Shown here piece by piece: positions 1 through 12,229 of a stretch of 64,000 bases of DNA (positions are counted from its first letter, which is position 1; the number at the start of each line of letters is the position of its first letter). Source of the stretch: Molossus alvarezi (lineage: Eukaryota; Chordata; Mammalia; Chiroptera; Molossidae); assembly GCA_037176705.1 (NCBI GenBank), contig CM073887.1, positions 43,524,001 to 43,588,000 on the forward strand, in the 5' to 3' direction. Made by a program: the position numbers and the translations under genes. The notes under the pieces are model-generated. The model saw nothing but the letters and a program-made list of their open reading frames with translations. It was not told the origin of the DNA and did no database searches.

Positions 1-802
1 GATGGCATCATGGAGCATTTTACCAGCTCAAAGTATCTATCTCCAAACTTCTTTCATGTGAGAGACAAATAAACTTCTACCTGGTTTAAGTGATTTGGGG
101 AGGAGAGTCTCTGACTTGTGGCTAAGGCAATTTCTGATACAACAGTCATCTTAGAATCACTCCAGTTGTTTAAAAGTTGTTTTCTAAGTTGAGCTGAGAT
201 CAACCTTGGTATCCTAAGAAAGCCCTACCCATTCTTAACTCCCAGTTCTGCCCACTAGGGTCACCCCAAAGAAATCTAGTCCCTTTCTTCTCTGCAGCAT
301 TGACTTTTTCATCTTGATGTCTCTACTCCATCTCTTTCACTTGCAATTGTATGTTTGTTGGACCACACTCCCCCTTAGTTGCTTTCTTGGCTGCTCAGGC
401 CTATGGGCAGCCCAAGGGTGTGCACCCTGTCTGTGCATTTCACAGAGCCTCTCAGCTACCTCCAGCCCATGGCAATTGTTAGATTTCTACTTCCCTTAGC
501 TGTTTATATGTTCCTTCCAGTCACTAGCCCAGAGTTGGGCAAAAGCAAGCTTTCTGCCCCTGAGTTATCCTGCTCCCATTTTATTTTTATCTTATTCTTT
601 GCTGACTGTACTCCTCACCTTATTCTTACCACTGTATGGTCTCCTAAGCATCATTTATTTATTCAGCAGCAGGGACAGAAGTAGAAACACCAGAAAGGAG
701 CTCAGACATCCCATTTTGCACATTCCCATTGCATTTTAAGCCCTGTAAATCCAGGCCATATCTTTAGCCTACTTCCCTTGCTGATAAGCTATCTAGAGAA
801 TA

Positions 803-804
<2 letters not shown>

Positions 805-842
<38 letters not shown>

Positions 843-847
843 TGTGT
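805..847. repeat. (TG)n microsatellite
   Basis: About 20 TG units, nearly perfect, with one TTG interruption near 840. Confidence 0.95.
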
Positions 848-3800
848 ACACAGTTTCCAAGGATTTTAGTTCCTGTGTCAATCTCAGGGTTCTTCCAGTC
901 CTAAGTCTCTTTTCCTGAGTTGTAATGATGTGTCCTTCCTTTGTCACCAGAAAAAAAATGGAACAATCTTTAGAAAACTTTTTCCAGAAGCTATAGGTTG
1001 AACAAGAGAGTCTACATTCACAAACACGGTCTCTTTTGTTCTTTCTAAGCTACACCATCAGCATGTACTGGTCAGCCCAGAGCTCCAGGTCTTTCTCTCA
1101 ACTGTCCCTCCTCTTTCCAGTTTCCTTGCTTCCAAGGACAACATCAACGGTTCTTTTTTGTGTTGTTGTTGAAACTTCTACTCTCTTAGCAAATTTCTAT
1201 TATACAACACAGTGCAAAATGAATCAATGCTCCAAGGTCTCGGCCACAGCACTCCCCCACTTCCTGCTCGCTCCCTCTTAGGTTTAGCACTGGTGTCCTT
1301 GCCCTACAGTTTTCCTTCTGCAGGGCTCAGCCTCCACCCTGCCTGCAGACTTCTCTCACCCTATTTATTCTCTTCCTGAACCCATCACTCTTGCTGCCTG
1401 CTCCCGCCTCCAGCCCCTCACCATGGCCTAGCTCACTTCCGGGGCTGGTGACAAAACGGTTTCCTCCCCTGCAGGCCCACCCTGCTCCATTCCTCCCACC
1501 ACGACTGTCACCCTTTGGAGCATTTCCTGTGACTTCTGTTTTTTTTCTCCTTTTGCCCCTTAATCTGTTTTTCTCTGCTTCCCTCCCCCACCCACAAACA
1601 GCTGGAATGCCTCCTCTGCTTTCTTGCCCTGCTTCCTACTAAAATCCCCTGGTAACCCTGCCCTCCTTTGCTTGATCTTGACCAGTCCCACAACTGCTCT
1701 GACTGGTGCTGTGAACCCTGGAGTTTGCTGGGACCCATTTATACTAGTGATGCATCCCCAGTCCCAGCGGTCACCTATCCCCCGAGGCCCTGTGTAGTCC
1801 TGTCCATACCCCAGCTGAACATCGGATCCTCTAATGCACTCTACCCAGCATATCTGAATGCGGCCCAGTCCTGAGTGGGAGAGGTGGGGAGTCCACAGGG
1901 AGGTCTCCTTTAGAGCTCAGGCATGGGGGGTGGTTGTGGGAGTGTCTCTCACCTTATCTGGACGTTTCCCCCCACCACCGGCACACCCCTCCTGGACGCC
2001 AAGTTGGGAGTGGAGAACAGAGAGCTGGGAACAGCCCCTACTTGCTGGTCTCCAGGTCCACCCCCTTCTTCTCTTTGCTCTTTCTCCCTGACTCCCCCCA
2101 CCCATGGGTCAGGTTTGTCACCTTCATAGCCTTCTTGCTGTGCTCATTCTGATGAGTGTTAATGAGGGAAGGGCTATCTCCCCTCTCCTGTGAGGTATTC
2201 TCCATCCTGCCGTCTGTCTGGTTCATGATACAGCGAAGAGGAGCTAAGTGGACTCAGATCTCCTCTCTCTGGGCCAGGCTTGCTCTCCTACCCAGCTTGT
2301 CTTGTTAAAGAGATCAAGTTCTTTCCTGCTCCTGCTTAGGGAGAGAAGTCTCATGATTTTGAAAGGAGAAACGCAGTGAGGGAAAAACCAATCCATGCAG
2401 CTTCATGTGTTAGCTGATCAGTTATCGGGCTCCACCTCTGAGGGCCTGTGTTGTATTCTCGTCTCCTCCCCATCACTGGCATGTAGGAGCGGGATAGTTG
2501 CCCCCTATGGGACCAAGTGGTAGGCTTTGTCAGGGGCTTCAGAGATGCATCTCCTGCTCCCTTTCCTGCCCCCAGGGACCTTCCTAACTCAGACATGCAG
2601 AGTGGGGATCTGGGAGAGGCAGGACACTCAATGGTGCTACTCCTTGGTTGGGGGTGGGGGGGGGCGGGTCCTGTGTCCTTTCCTGTTTCAACTCAAATCC
2701 ATTAAGGTAAGGAGAGAATTGTCAGGTTCAATAACTGAAGGGTCCAGTTTTCTAGTTTGGGTTCTGTTTTCAAGCCTTACTGCACCCAGGGCTCAACCAG
2801 ATCATCAGGACTTGGTTTCCTCTCCTTCATGGTGGCATCTTTTTCTTCAACCACTGGCAGTGCCAGCTGATCTCGGCCTCACTGTCAGCAGAGCCAGTGC
2901 CCAACAGAGACCACCTGATCCTGGGAATCTGGCCAGGGCTAAGGTGAAGGGATCCAAACAAGGTGAACCACCTGTTCCAATCAGCCTTGGGACAGGAGTG
3001 GGGGGGTGGCAGTTGGGTCTTGGCTCTCAGGCTTTTCAGTGGCGCACTCTGGGTATACAGTTGGTCAGCTTGACCTTCAATGACACCTGTTTCTTATTTC
3101 TCCTTTGTTTCTCCATCTTCTGTCACCAGCCTCCTCTTCTTCATTTACCTGTTCTTGGATCGAATGTAGGGACCCCCTGAGTGTGCTTTGTCAGTCTTCA
3201 GCCTTGCAGACTTCAGTGGAGAAGGGTTTGGGTTCTGCTGTTGAGGTACCTGGGGCCAGAGCAGATCTTACTACGTCTGCGCACTTTCTTCTGTGCTCTC
3301 CCCAGCACCACCCCCAACTCAGAGTCAGATGCACTCATGCACAATGTGTCTGCTCCTGCAGAGGGGGGCCCTTCCCACCACTCCCTCAGCCCTGTATCCA
3401 AAATTGCTCCTCACTCTGCTCTCCTGCTGGGTGAATAGTGAGTGCCACCTTGAACCCAGGTCTGGAGGCTGAAACCTGAAAACCATGCTGTAGCTCCGCC
3501 TGACCCCTCGCCCAGCCCATGGGTTGGTCACCCAGTCCTACTGATGGCTTCTTCACAACCTCTGCTGGATCCTCCCCTTTGTCTTCATTCTACTCCAGTT
3601 GCCCTTGTTCACCAATAACTTTACGTGCCCCCCTGCCGCTGTCCAAGGGGTCTTCTGAAATATCAGGGTGATAGCCAATGGCGAGGCCCTTACTGAACAC
3701 CCAAGCTTGAATCCTTCACCATACTTTTGCACATACACCCCCACCTCAAACACCCTGAGTGGAGCAGGAATGGCAAATGCCTGGTACCGGTGTGGTCCTT

Positions 3801-3949
3801 CTCTGCCCTGATGCTATGGGAGCATTGCTAGCTGCTCAGGGTGCTCAGGGAGCCTGAGCACCTTTTCTTCCCAAACTTCCAGCACACCCCAGCCTGTCAG
3901 AATTGGCATCAAGGCCATATCTATGTGTCATGCCAGTCCCAACTTCTTC

Positions 3950-4310
3950 CTTCTCTGGCTAATCCCTAAATGGTCCTTTAGGTCTCTGCTCCTGTCATCT
4001 CCTCCAGGAAGTCTTCCCTGATTTGCCATTCCTCTTAATCTGCTTTCAGTCACACCCTGTGTGTAATATATCTCTATCTCTATCTCCATTTTTATATCTG
4101 TACCTCAGAACATTTCTTATGCTACATTTTAATACTGTATCTACTTGTCACACTAGAATATGACGTTTTTGAAGATGGGTGCTATGTCTCAGCCATCTTT
4201 GTATTTCCAGGACTCAGCATAGAGCCTGGTATGCAGTAGCTGCTCAGAACCTTTGTTTGGTACACAGAAAAGCAAATGAACCAGTGACTGAACAAGTGAA
4301 TAACCTGGTG
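3950..4310 (+). repeat. L2 LINE relic, 3' end
   Basis: The piece reading 'cctccaggaagtcttccctga' near 4012 and the later 'agcatagagcctggtatgca' match the familiar L2 tail (tccaggaagccttccctga ... agcacagtgcctggca). The copy is old and diverged, in sense orientation. The A18 tract at 4363-4380 lies just beyond it. Confidence 0.65.
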
Positions 4311-6905
4311 GGACCAGGCTGTTTTGAGAATGAAAGAATCAAAAGTCCATTAAGCCTCTCTGAAAAAAAAAAAAAAAAAATCAACTTACTTCTCTCTTCT
4401 ACATGGTTGCAAGAGGAGGTCATACTTCTCCATGGCCCATCATGGGGATGAAGTTGAACTTGTTAGTTTTTACTGATGAAGCTGAAGAGCAAGCACCTCA
4501 TCTTCCTGTGAAGAGTGGGGGGATCTTTATAGTCACCTGTCACAGTTAATGGGTCCAGACCACCCTGGATCCTTCAGCTCCTTCTCTTCGGTCTTACATT
4601 TTTCTAATTTGTGTGCATGTGTGTGTGTGCCCCGCATTTGTGTATATGCTGTGTGTGTGCATGTATGCGAGCCATCTAAAGTGAATGTAGGATCTTGTCA
4701 GTTATGTGAGCGCAGGCTCTCACATTTAGCAGAGAGATGATCAGTAACTTCTCTTGGGGCCCTGTGCTTGGTCTCATGTTGGGAGGGAGTCTTCATGGTG
4801 GACCCTGGCTGCTATCAGCCTGATTTTTGGTACTTAGGATCTCTGGGGGGACATTTCTCTTTTTATCTTAAAAGTCCACTTGGAGATTGAGAATTCCAAT
4901 TCAGAAAAGTGTTATTTTCTATGAAATGCCAGCAGACAGCGGCAGTCGGCCACTTGAGTGTATGTTGTGATGTTATGCTTTTGCCTGGGTCCTCAGGAGC
5001 CACAGAATAGGCTTTGCCTTCTGTGCGGGCCAGGTCCCTGCTTTGCCCTTGAGCAGTCTCCTTCGCCCTGCAGAGCTGCTGTCCGAGGAGGTCCTGGAGA
5101 GACCCTCTCTGCCCAAAATGGGCTGCAAGGAGCAGAAACCCTTGGAGGCAGCAGGGAGGCTGGGGACATGGCAACACTGGGGGCATCACAGTGACACCAA
5201 AGGACACAGTGACATTGAGAGACACAATGATGCTGGGAAATATGATTACAGGGGACATGGCCCCCTAGTGTTACTGTGCACCCTCCCCCCCACCCAGTGT
5301 CCCTTCTTTTTCCTCTTGGTTCCTCAGTGAGGGCCAAGAAGGATGCTCATTGTCACAGTGAGAACGGAAGTCACCTGGGAAGAAAAGGGAGTCCTGGGGA
5401 AGGCACGGAGTAACTGCACAGGCCCCGCAGGGCTGTCAGCAGGAGGTCTGAGAAAGCTGCTTAGACGGGATTAGCTGGGGGGAGGAGGCTGGAGAAGCTA
5501 ATTATAAAGTTTGTGCCAGAGATGAGAGAGGATTACCAGGCCTCCCTGTGCACCAAGATTTTGAAAATGAGAGGAGAATCCTTTCCCCTGTGAGGAATAG
5601 GGTAAATAGAGGCAGGTAAGGAAGGCGACGTGGGTGCTGGAGGAGCTGCAAGCAGGGGTCATGGCTGCAGCAAGGAAGGACACTGTCACCTGCAGTGAGC
5701 ACACACAGGAATGGGCGTCCTGCGTGGTCTGAACCACGTGGAAGCAGGGCCACTCCTCACTTGGCCGTAATTACTCAAGTGTCAGCTTATTGACAGGCCT
5801 GGGCTCTGCATGAGGCTCTGGGAATACCTGCCTTATGAATCAGTATGGATTTCCTGGGTCTCTGCTATATGCCAAGCTTGGGGCTGGGCACCCTAGGGTT
5901 AGTTGGCCAGGAAGGATACAGCCCAGGATGCGGGAAATGTCAGGGAACCACGCTGAACATGGGAGTTGCCTCTGACTGGGGGGATGGGGAAGTCTCCACA
6001 AAGGAGGGAAGCCAAAGCGGGGTGCAGAAGGGTGGGGCTCACCCTGCAGGGGGAGACCTCGTCAGGCAGCCTGATTGGGTGGAGAATTCCTATAGGAAGG
6101 AGCAGGAGCTGAGGCCTAGAGTGCAGACAGGAGGAAGCCGGAGAGGCCTCAGATTGTGAGGTGAGGGGCCTGGGCTTTTACTGCAGACACCATAAACCTC
6201 CTGAAGGGCTTGGAGCACAGGAAATACCTGGGTAAAAGCTAGGTTTCAGGACAACGTGGCCAGCAGGTACACAGAACAGAGCATGGCATGGTGACCTGGA
6301 CAGAAAGAGTCAGGCTTCTGCCAGAGTCCCAGGTGAGGCAGTGAGCTCCACCACAGTGGGAATAGACACGAACAGTTGGACGAATGGCCTTGACCCAACC
6401 ACAGCTGGCCCGAGCCCCCAGTCTCCCATGTCGATGGCAGGGGGTCGGGGTACTCACCCGTAGGGTTCATCACACATCTTCCAAAGACTCTGGAGGGATG
6501 TGAGGAGGAGCATTCTTTTCATATGAAAGCAAACGTCACCACACAATGAAGAAAGCACACAACATCCAGCGGTGACATCCTCTTTGGGTTACAAGTCTCC
6601 TTGTGTGCACTCCTGTCCCAGAAGGGTTTGGGACAGAGGGTTTCTGCTCCAGCCCTCTCACCTGGTAGTGGACGGATGAAAGTCCAGAGAGCTGGGCATC
6701 CCCCAGGGCCACACACAAGACTTGGCACTAAGAGAGAGTAGGCAAGGTGCCCAGGCCTCCTGACTGCTCGCCCCGTGTCCTTGCATCTTCCATGCTCTTC
6801 CCTTTATGTACCCACCTCTTTAGGAGATAAACCCTAAGGCATTCGAAGGAGTTCAGGTGGTAGAGTCGGGTAAGAGAAACAGCAAGGGGAAGGGAAGAAA
6901 TCGTT

Positions 6906-7125
6906 GATGTATTGGTGCTTGCTCTGTGCCTGGTGCTCTATATGCATAGACTCATTTGTTCACCGTGTCCACTCTGCAGACAGAACATGGCTCCATCTGA
7001 TAGGTGGGTCCCCCAAACACAGAGCATGTCATTCACCTCCTGGGTCACACGGAGTAAAAGAGTTGGGTGGAATTTGAACTCAGATCTGGCCAATGCCAAA
7101 CCTTTGACCTTCCTTCTATTCCACC
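6906..7125 (-). repeat. MIR relic
   Basis: In this orientation it shows 'gctctgtgcctggtgctcta', an 'aggtgggtc' centre and 'gaatttgaactcagatctgg', the usual order of a reversed MIR. It ends about 140 bp before exon 2. Confidence 0.6.
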
Positions 7126-7281
7126 AAAATGGATTAACCTGCCTCTACTGAGCAGAGTAGAACACATTTGGAGTGGGCAGGAAGCACCTTGCAGCAAAGA
7201 GAAGGAAGGAATTGCCCAATCTCCCGGCGGCTCTCTGACTCTCCTCCTTTGATCGGTTTCAGCTGCCTGGGCCCCTACGCC

Positions 7282-7890
7282 ATGAACAGCACCCGGAGGG
7301 ATGCCCAGGCCCCAAGCTACCGCGAGTGCCTCCTGCCTTCCGTGGCCCGGACCCCCTCTGTCACCCAGGTCACGCCAGCCAAGAAGATAACTTTCCTCAA
7401 GCAAGGGGATCCCCGCTTTTCCGGGGTTCGCCTGGCTGTCCACCAGCGCACCTTCAAGAGCTTCGGCACGCTGATGGATGAGCTCTCCCAGCGCGTGCCG
7501 CTCTCCTTCGGGGTGCGCTCCGTCACCACGCCCCGGGGCCTGCACAGCCTCAGTGCCCTGGAGCAGCTGGAAGATGGTGGTTGCTACCTCTGCTCCGATA
7601 GGAAGCTCCCCGAGACCTCTAGTGGGCCTGGCCGGCCGCAGGGGAGGAGCCCCTCCGCTCAGCAGTCTCAGGATGTTGAAGACCAGCGTGAGGCACCAGA
7701 AACATCCTCTTGCCAGAAAAATCCTAAAGCCCCAAGGAGGGTAAAGTTGGTTAAGAATGGGGACCCTCGATTCCAGCGGACAGTGGTTCTCAGTCGCAGA
7801 GATACGAGGAGCCTGTCGGCCTTTCTCAGCAAAGCCTCAGGCCTTCTGCACTTTCCCGTGAAGCAGCTGTACACGCCCGGTGGGGTAAAG
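7282..7890 (+). CDS. RP1L1: RP1L1 exon 2, coding part: start codon, DCX1 and most of DCX2
   Basis: RP1L1 is a photoreceptor protein of the connecting cilium and outer-segment axoneme. It works with its paralogue RP1, and its DCX domains bind microtubules. The exon starts at 7263 after TTTCAG; the ATG at 7282 (G at -3) opens with MNSTRRDAQAPSYREC, close to mammalian RP1L1. It encodes residues 1-203. DCX1 is about residues 34-109 (KKITFLKQGDPRFSGVRLAV ... LEDGGCYLCSD). DCX2 starts near 152 (RRVKLVKNGDPRFQRTVVLS) and is completed by exon 3. Arg45 (CGC at 7414-7416), altered in human occult macular dystrophy (p.Arg45Trp), is conserved. The donor is AAG|GTAGGC at 7891, phase 0. A second GT lies 6 nt upstream at 7885. 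The ATG at 7168 in the same open frame lies before the acceptor and was not used. Confidence 0.95.
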
Positions 7891-7987
7891 GTAGGCTGCT
7901 GGGGCATGGCATTGTCTTACAAAGTTCTCGGGACCGTGGATACTTAGATGGGATGGGGAGGTTATCCTTAAAAGGAGGCATTGTTGC

Positions 7988-8138
7988 CCTGGCCGGTTTT
8001 GCTCAGTGGTTAGAGCGTCAGCCCACAAACCAATGAGTCGCAGGTTTGATTCTAATCAAGGGCATGCACCTAGGTTGCGGTTCATCCCTGGCCCTGGTCG
8101 GGTTGTGCAGGAGGCAAGTAGTTGATGTGTCCCTCTCA

Positions 8139-8198
<60 letters not shown>

Positions 8199-8277
8199 TG
8201 TCTCTCCCTCCTTCCAACTCTATCTGAAGATAAATAGAAAAAGATCCTTGGGTGAGGATTGAAAAAAAAAAAAAAAA
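7988..8277 (+). mobile_element. VES-type SINE, GTGAGGATT-tail class
   Basis: The tRNA-like head (ccctggccggttttgctcag), B-box-like 'ggtttgattctaatc', long CT run (about 8141-8200), 'tatctgaagataaa' and the tail 'gggtgaggattg' plus A16 are in the usual order. The flanks GAGGCATTGTTG (7975-7986) and GAGGCACTGTTG (8278-8289) are a target-site duplication with one later change. Confidence 0.92.
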
Positions 8278-8315
8278 GAGGCACTGTTGCCCTGCTATTA
8301 ATTAAAAGTAGATAT

Positions 8316-8533
8316 GCCCAGCCAGTGTGGCTCAGTGGTTGAGCGCCAACCCACACACCAAGAGGTCGCCAGTTTGATTCCCGGTCGGGGCGCATGCCCA
8401 GGTTGTGGACCAGATCCCCATTGGGGGGCAGGCAGGAGGCAGCCAATCGATGTTCTCTCTCATTGATGTTTCTATCTCTCTCTTCCTCTTCCTTCTCTCT
8501 CTAAAATTAAATATAGAAAAAATATTTTTTTTA
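8316..8533 (+). mobile_element. VES SINE
   Basis: The head 'gcccagccagtgtggctcag', the B box region 'ccagtttgattcccggtcgg', the 'atgcccaggttgtgg' body and the CT-rich 3' part identify it. The flanking duplication is AAAAGTAGATA (8304-8314) and AAAAGTGGATA (8534-8544). It lies 38 bp from the previous SINE. Confidence 0.92.
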
Positions 8534-9119
8534 AAAAGTGGATAGAGTGGAGACATTCAGTCAGTTAATAAAGCAATTGTTATTCATATTATTAGCTACC
8601 ATGTAGCCAGCACTAGGTGAGCCCCGGACACTGCCTTGCCCACTTTCATTATTTTCTAATCCAGTTCTCCAATTATTCAATCTATTGCCGTGAGAGTTGA
8701 GTGCAGGACACAGACACTACTCGGGGTACCTTAAGCAGAAAGCAGTTCAATGCAGGGCACTAAGAGGCTGCCGAATCTCTGGCTGTCTGGAGGGTAAAGC
8801 CTGGGTTTACAGGAAAAGCTCCCAGCCCTCTGCAGGAAGCCTCTACCTCTGCCTGCAGCTGCTGGGATTACTGAGCTCACGCTGACTCCTCGGCTGCAGA
8901 GTCCAGGCTTACAAAGCCAGGATCTGGAAACGGAAATATCTGCACCTGGACACGCAGGAGCACAGGGGCAGGCTGGCCACTGCCGCGGGCACTGCCACCA
9001 TCTCTCAAAAACGGGTTTAGCGCTTTCCAAGCCCTGCAGCGCTGGACACACACCAGAAAGAGAGTGGGATAGGTGTTGACAGGTCCAGGGCATAGCCTCC
9101 ACCACACAGGTTCGCGAGG

Positions 9120-9230
9120 CCGTTAAAACAGCATTTGTAGAGATGGGAAAAGGGAGGCACAGAGGTAAGTGACTTGCTCGCAGTGGTGTGGCTGGGCAGT
9201 GATAGGACCAGCCTTAGTGACCTCAGAGTG
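9120..9230 (-). repeat. MIR relic
   Basis: 'gatgggaaaagggaggcacagaggtaagtgacttgctcgcagtggtgtggctgggcagtg' read in pieces follows the reversed MIR core (gaggaaactgaggcacagag, taagtgacttgcccaaggtc). Confidence 0.55.
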
Positions 9231-9549
9231 GTAATGGAAGAACATTTCTAAGTGGAGGTGTGTGTGCTGTGTTCTAGCACGTGCTACAGGCAGATGTCAC
9301 AGACCAAGAAGGCTAGGTCCCTGCTGTCAACTGGCTGTGGTTGAGTGAGTGTGGTGAGAGGGAGACAGCAGATGCAAAATTAATTAATTGGAAAAAAATT
9401 AGCATATTTTTATATAGGCTTACTACAGAGCTATCAGCATTTCTGTAAACAAAGTAACCTCATGATTATTGGTTGGTGGGTCCTCTACTGGATGGATGCT
9501 CTCAACGGTCCTAGACTTCTGCCTCTTTCTGAAATGGCAGCATCATTTA

Positions 9550-9776
9550 TTTTATTTTTTTTAAATGTGTTTTTGTTGGGTTTTTTTTTTTTCTTTAGAG
9601 AGGAAGGAGGAGAGAGATGGAAACATTGATGTGAGAAACATCCATCAGCTGCCTCCTGCATGCCAGCCACTGGGGATCGATCCTGAAACCTGAGCACGTG
9701 CCCTGACCCCGAATCAAACCAGGACCTCTCAGTCCATGGGGCGACACTCAATCCACAGAGCCACACCAGCCGGCTA
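9550..9776 (-). mobile_element. VES SINE, reversed
   Basis: The reversed head 'ccacagagccacaccagccg' is on the right and T-rich tail complement on the left. The flanking duplication is AAATGGCAGCATCATTTA (9532-9549) and AAATGGAAGCATCATTTA (9777-9794). Confidence 0.92.
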
Positions 9777-10852
9777 AAATGGAAGCATCATTTAGCTCCC
9801 AATTCTGTCTTCTCCCTTGGAACATTCCGATTTTCTAGAAGCAGGCTACACCTATAAACTGATAGCGTTGGGTCACGTTTGCATTTTTACGATGGACCAG
9901 AGATCTAAATCAAAAGAGAAATGTACCTGGTAGTTTGAAACAAACTTTTAATTAACTGGGTTAAAAGATCTGGTGGACAGCACACTTAATGTCGTTTTGG
10001 GAGGAGGAGGTGAAAGTGTTCTCTCTCTATTTTCTTGTTAATGAACATACCCTTCTAATTTGAGAAAATGAAAAAGAACAGATTCAGCACTTTAAAGATG
10101 GAACTAAATTCCCCAACACTGCTCATTACGATGTAATGCTATAAATAGTGCAAACCCTCAGATATTCGGGGGGCCTCGGGGCCAGGTGAGATTTTTCTAA
10201 AAGCAGGGACCTGTTTCCTAAAGTGCAATCAGCACTGATGTTGCCTGTTCAACTCCTGGCCCAGGACATCCTGCCGGTGGGAGTGGGGGTGGGCGGGGAG
10301 GGTGACACAGTGTCTGGGCAGGAGCCTGGAGAACCCTTGGAGGAACCTGGGACAGAGGGGCTACCTGTGCAGAGCACTGTGCCTGGCCCTTCTCCACTTC
10401 ACTAGGGGCAGAAGACGAGCTGACGGGCTCAGGTTACACTGGAAAACACGAATCCAACCCAAGAGGAGACTCTGCCTGGGGAAAGGGTGAGATCGTCTCC
10501 ATATCGGTTGCTTTAAAAATCGCCTATTCTGGAGGGCGCAAGTGTGGGCAGGGAAGCAGACCAAAGGCTCTTGAAGTCTGTTCCAGCTAAGGATCCAGAA
10601 TCGCCTCTAAACCACGAACCTCGTATCAGGAGGGTATAGAGGTAGATCATGGTGGTAGGACCTCAGTCCCCAGCTGGTTATGGAGACATTACGGTAAGTG
10701 GATGGGACCCTTCCTTTGGATCAGAAATCTGGGGTGAGATGGACAAGCAGGAAAGGGCCAGAGTGAAGAGAATCTTCCTCCACCTGTGTCCCCCCGAGCA
10801 GAAAGGAGGTTCTGCAGACCAGGCCCCCTGACTCAGCGCTCCCCTTCTTCAG

Positions 10853-10988
10853 GTGAATTCTCTGAAGGCTCTACTGCACTGCCCCTCGGTGCTGGTGTGT
10901 GCCGGTCCTGAGGCCTTCGGTCCGGCAAGGGGAGGTGCCGGGAGTGGGACTGAAACTCGGTTGGGACAAACTTCGAGGAACAGAGACG
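10853..10988 (+). CDS. RP1L1: RP1L1 exon 3: end of DCX2 and linker
   Basis: This 136-nt exon lies between CTTCTTCAG (10852) and GACG|GTGAGT (10989). It is read in phase 0 from exon 2 and ends in phase 1. It encodes VNSLKALLHCPSVLVCAG and onward, closely matching the RP1L1 segment VDSLQALLHSPSVLVCAG of human, so it supplies residues 204-248. The first 22 residues finish DCX2. The rest (PEAFGPARGGAGSGTE and on) is a glycine-rich linker. The joined codon across the next intron is G|GG (Gly249). The exon size and position agree with the four-exon structure known for the gene. Confidence 0.95.
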
Positions 10989-11460
10989 GTGAGTTTCCTC
11001 AGTGTTATTTGCACTGAATAGTGGTTCAGGAGAGTCGGGCAGGAATTCTTTCTAGATAATTTAGGAAACATGCCTTTGGCTCCAGTTCTCGGGGTCTCCC
11101 TCACCCCGTCCTCGTCTTCCCATCGCCATCAACCTGAACTGGGTTGAACATGTGCCTGGGGTGTGGGAGAGGGGAGGCCAGCGTTCAGAGAATGGGGATT
11201 AGGAGATCTTGAACTCTAAGTTTCCAGTACCTAAAGTTTTATTAAGGACGATGTTGGACATGAGATTACGGAGGCAGTGGGCCATGGGTATGTGGCATTG
11301 GTCTCTTTCAAGAGTCATGAGTCTCTTAGACAATAGTGGGGGCCAAATGGACCGAAACTAATGATACCCATCAATCATCCATCCAACCCATCAATCTAAA
11401 CATCCAGCCATATATCCATCCAAAGGCCTACTATGTGCCAGCGTTTAGGCTTTGTTATTA

Positions 11461-11464
11461 AACA

Positions 11465-11506
<42 letters not shown>
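11461..11506. repeat. (CA)n microsatellite
   Basis: About 21 CA units with one ACC interruption near 11471. A degenerate CATC-rich patch (about 11370-11425) precedes it. Confidence 0.93.
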
Positions 11507-12229
11507 TATTTTGAAAGCACAATTAATAACTGTAGAATAAGAGTTTCAGCAAAACTATTGGAATGACAATGGGCAAATTTTGGCAAGTACACAAAATAAT
11601 ACTCTTTGTGGAAAGCTATTAAGAAATGACAATGACGGCCAGGTACCGGAGGTACAGAGACCATCAACCACAGCCCCTCTCTGGAGGAGCGCTCTGTCCC
11701 CTTTGGTGCTTACGAATGGGCAGAGCTTGATGAAACCCCGTCCTGCTCAGATGGAATCATGGTGGCCTATTCTTTTTCTGGCCATAAGCTCACCCTCCAC
11801 TAGCCCCTTTCTCTTGTCAAGTGTTGGCTCAGGAGATGAAATTAGAAGTAATAGAGGCTTCATTCTTTCTTGAGGTTTTTTTTTTTTTTTTAAATCCACA
11901 GTAGCTTCTTCTTCACTTTTGCATGGCTGGGGTGCAGGTTTGACTATCAGGACCTGCTATTGTGTGTCCAGGTCCTTCCTTGCAATCATTTATCAACCCC
12001 AACGCTTGATGAGTGTTAGGATGATAAATCACCACTAATAATTGCAAAGCATTTTACAGTTTACAACCAGGTTCGTAGGCAGCAGCTTATTGATTTTGCT
12101 TCCTGTGCTGGGGGTGGGCGTGAGCAGGGCTAGGACTTAGCTCTGGGCACTGCTGCTCTGCCCACCACCTCTGCTGTCTATCGAGAACCCGCTTTGTGCT
12201 AGCAATTCTGCAGGAAGTTTTTCTTTTGT

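Larger units (their letters stand above)
1..7262 (+). other. RP1L1: RP1L1 intron 1 (3' part)
   Basis: This stretch precedes the acceptor at 7261-7262 (pyrimidine tract then TTTCAG). RP1L1 in other mammals has a non-coding first exon followed by a long intron, so this is inferred to be the end of intron 1. I see no coding exon in it. It holds a TG microsatellite (805-847), an L2 relic (about 3950-4310), an A18 tract (4363-4380), a TG-rich patch (about 4610-4668) and a MIR relic (about 6906-7125). The pieces 848-3900 and 4381-6900 show only unremarkable, pyrimidine-rich or GC-moderate sequence. Confidence 0.7.
7891..10852 (+). other. RP1L1: RP1L1 intron 2
   Basis: The intron is bounded by GTAGGC at 7891 and CTTCTTCAG at 10844-10852. 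It contains three VES-type SINEs (7988-8277, 8316-8533, 9550-9776) and a MIR relic near 9120-9230. The rest, including 8546-9119 and 9795-10852, shows no coding or RNA signal that I recognise. Confidence 0.85.

Noticed and set aside
2527..3180. 217-codon open frame in intron 1
   Set aside because: No recognisable domain, no splice support, low-complexity composition.
7168..7281. Upstream in-frame ATG at 7168 that would extend RP1L1 exon 2 by 38 codons
   Set aside because: It lies before a strong acceptor (TTTCAG at 7262), and the ATG at 7282 begins the conserved MNST sequence.
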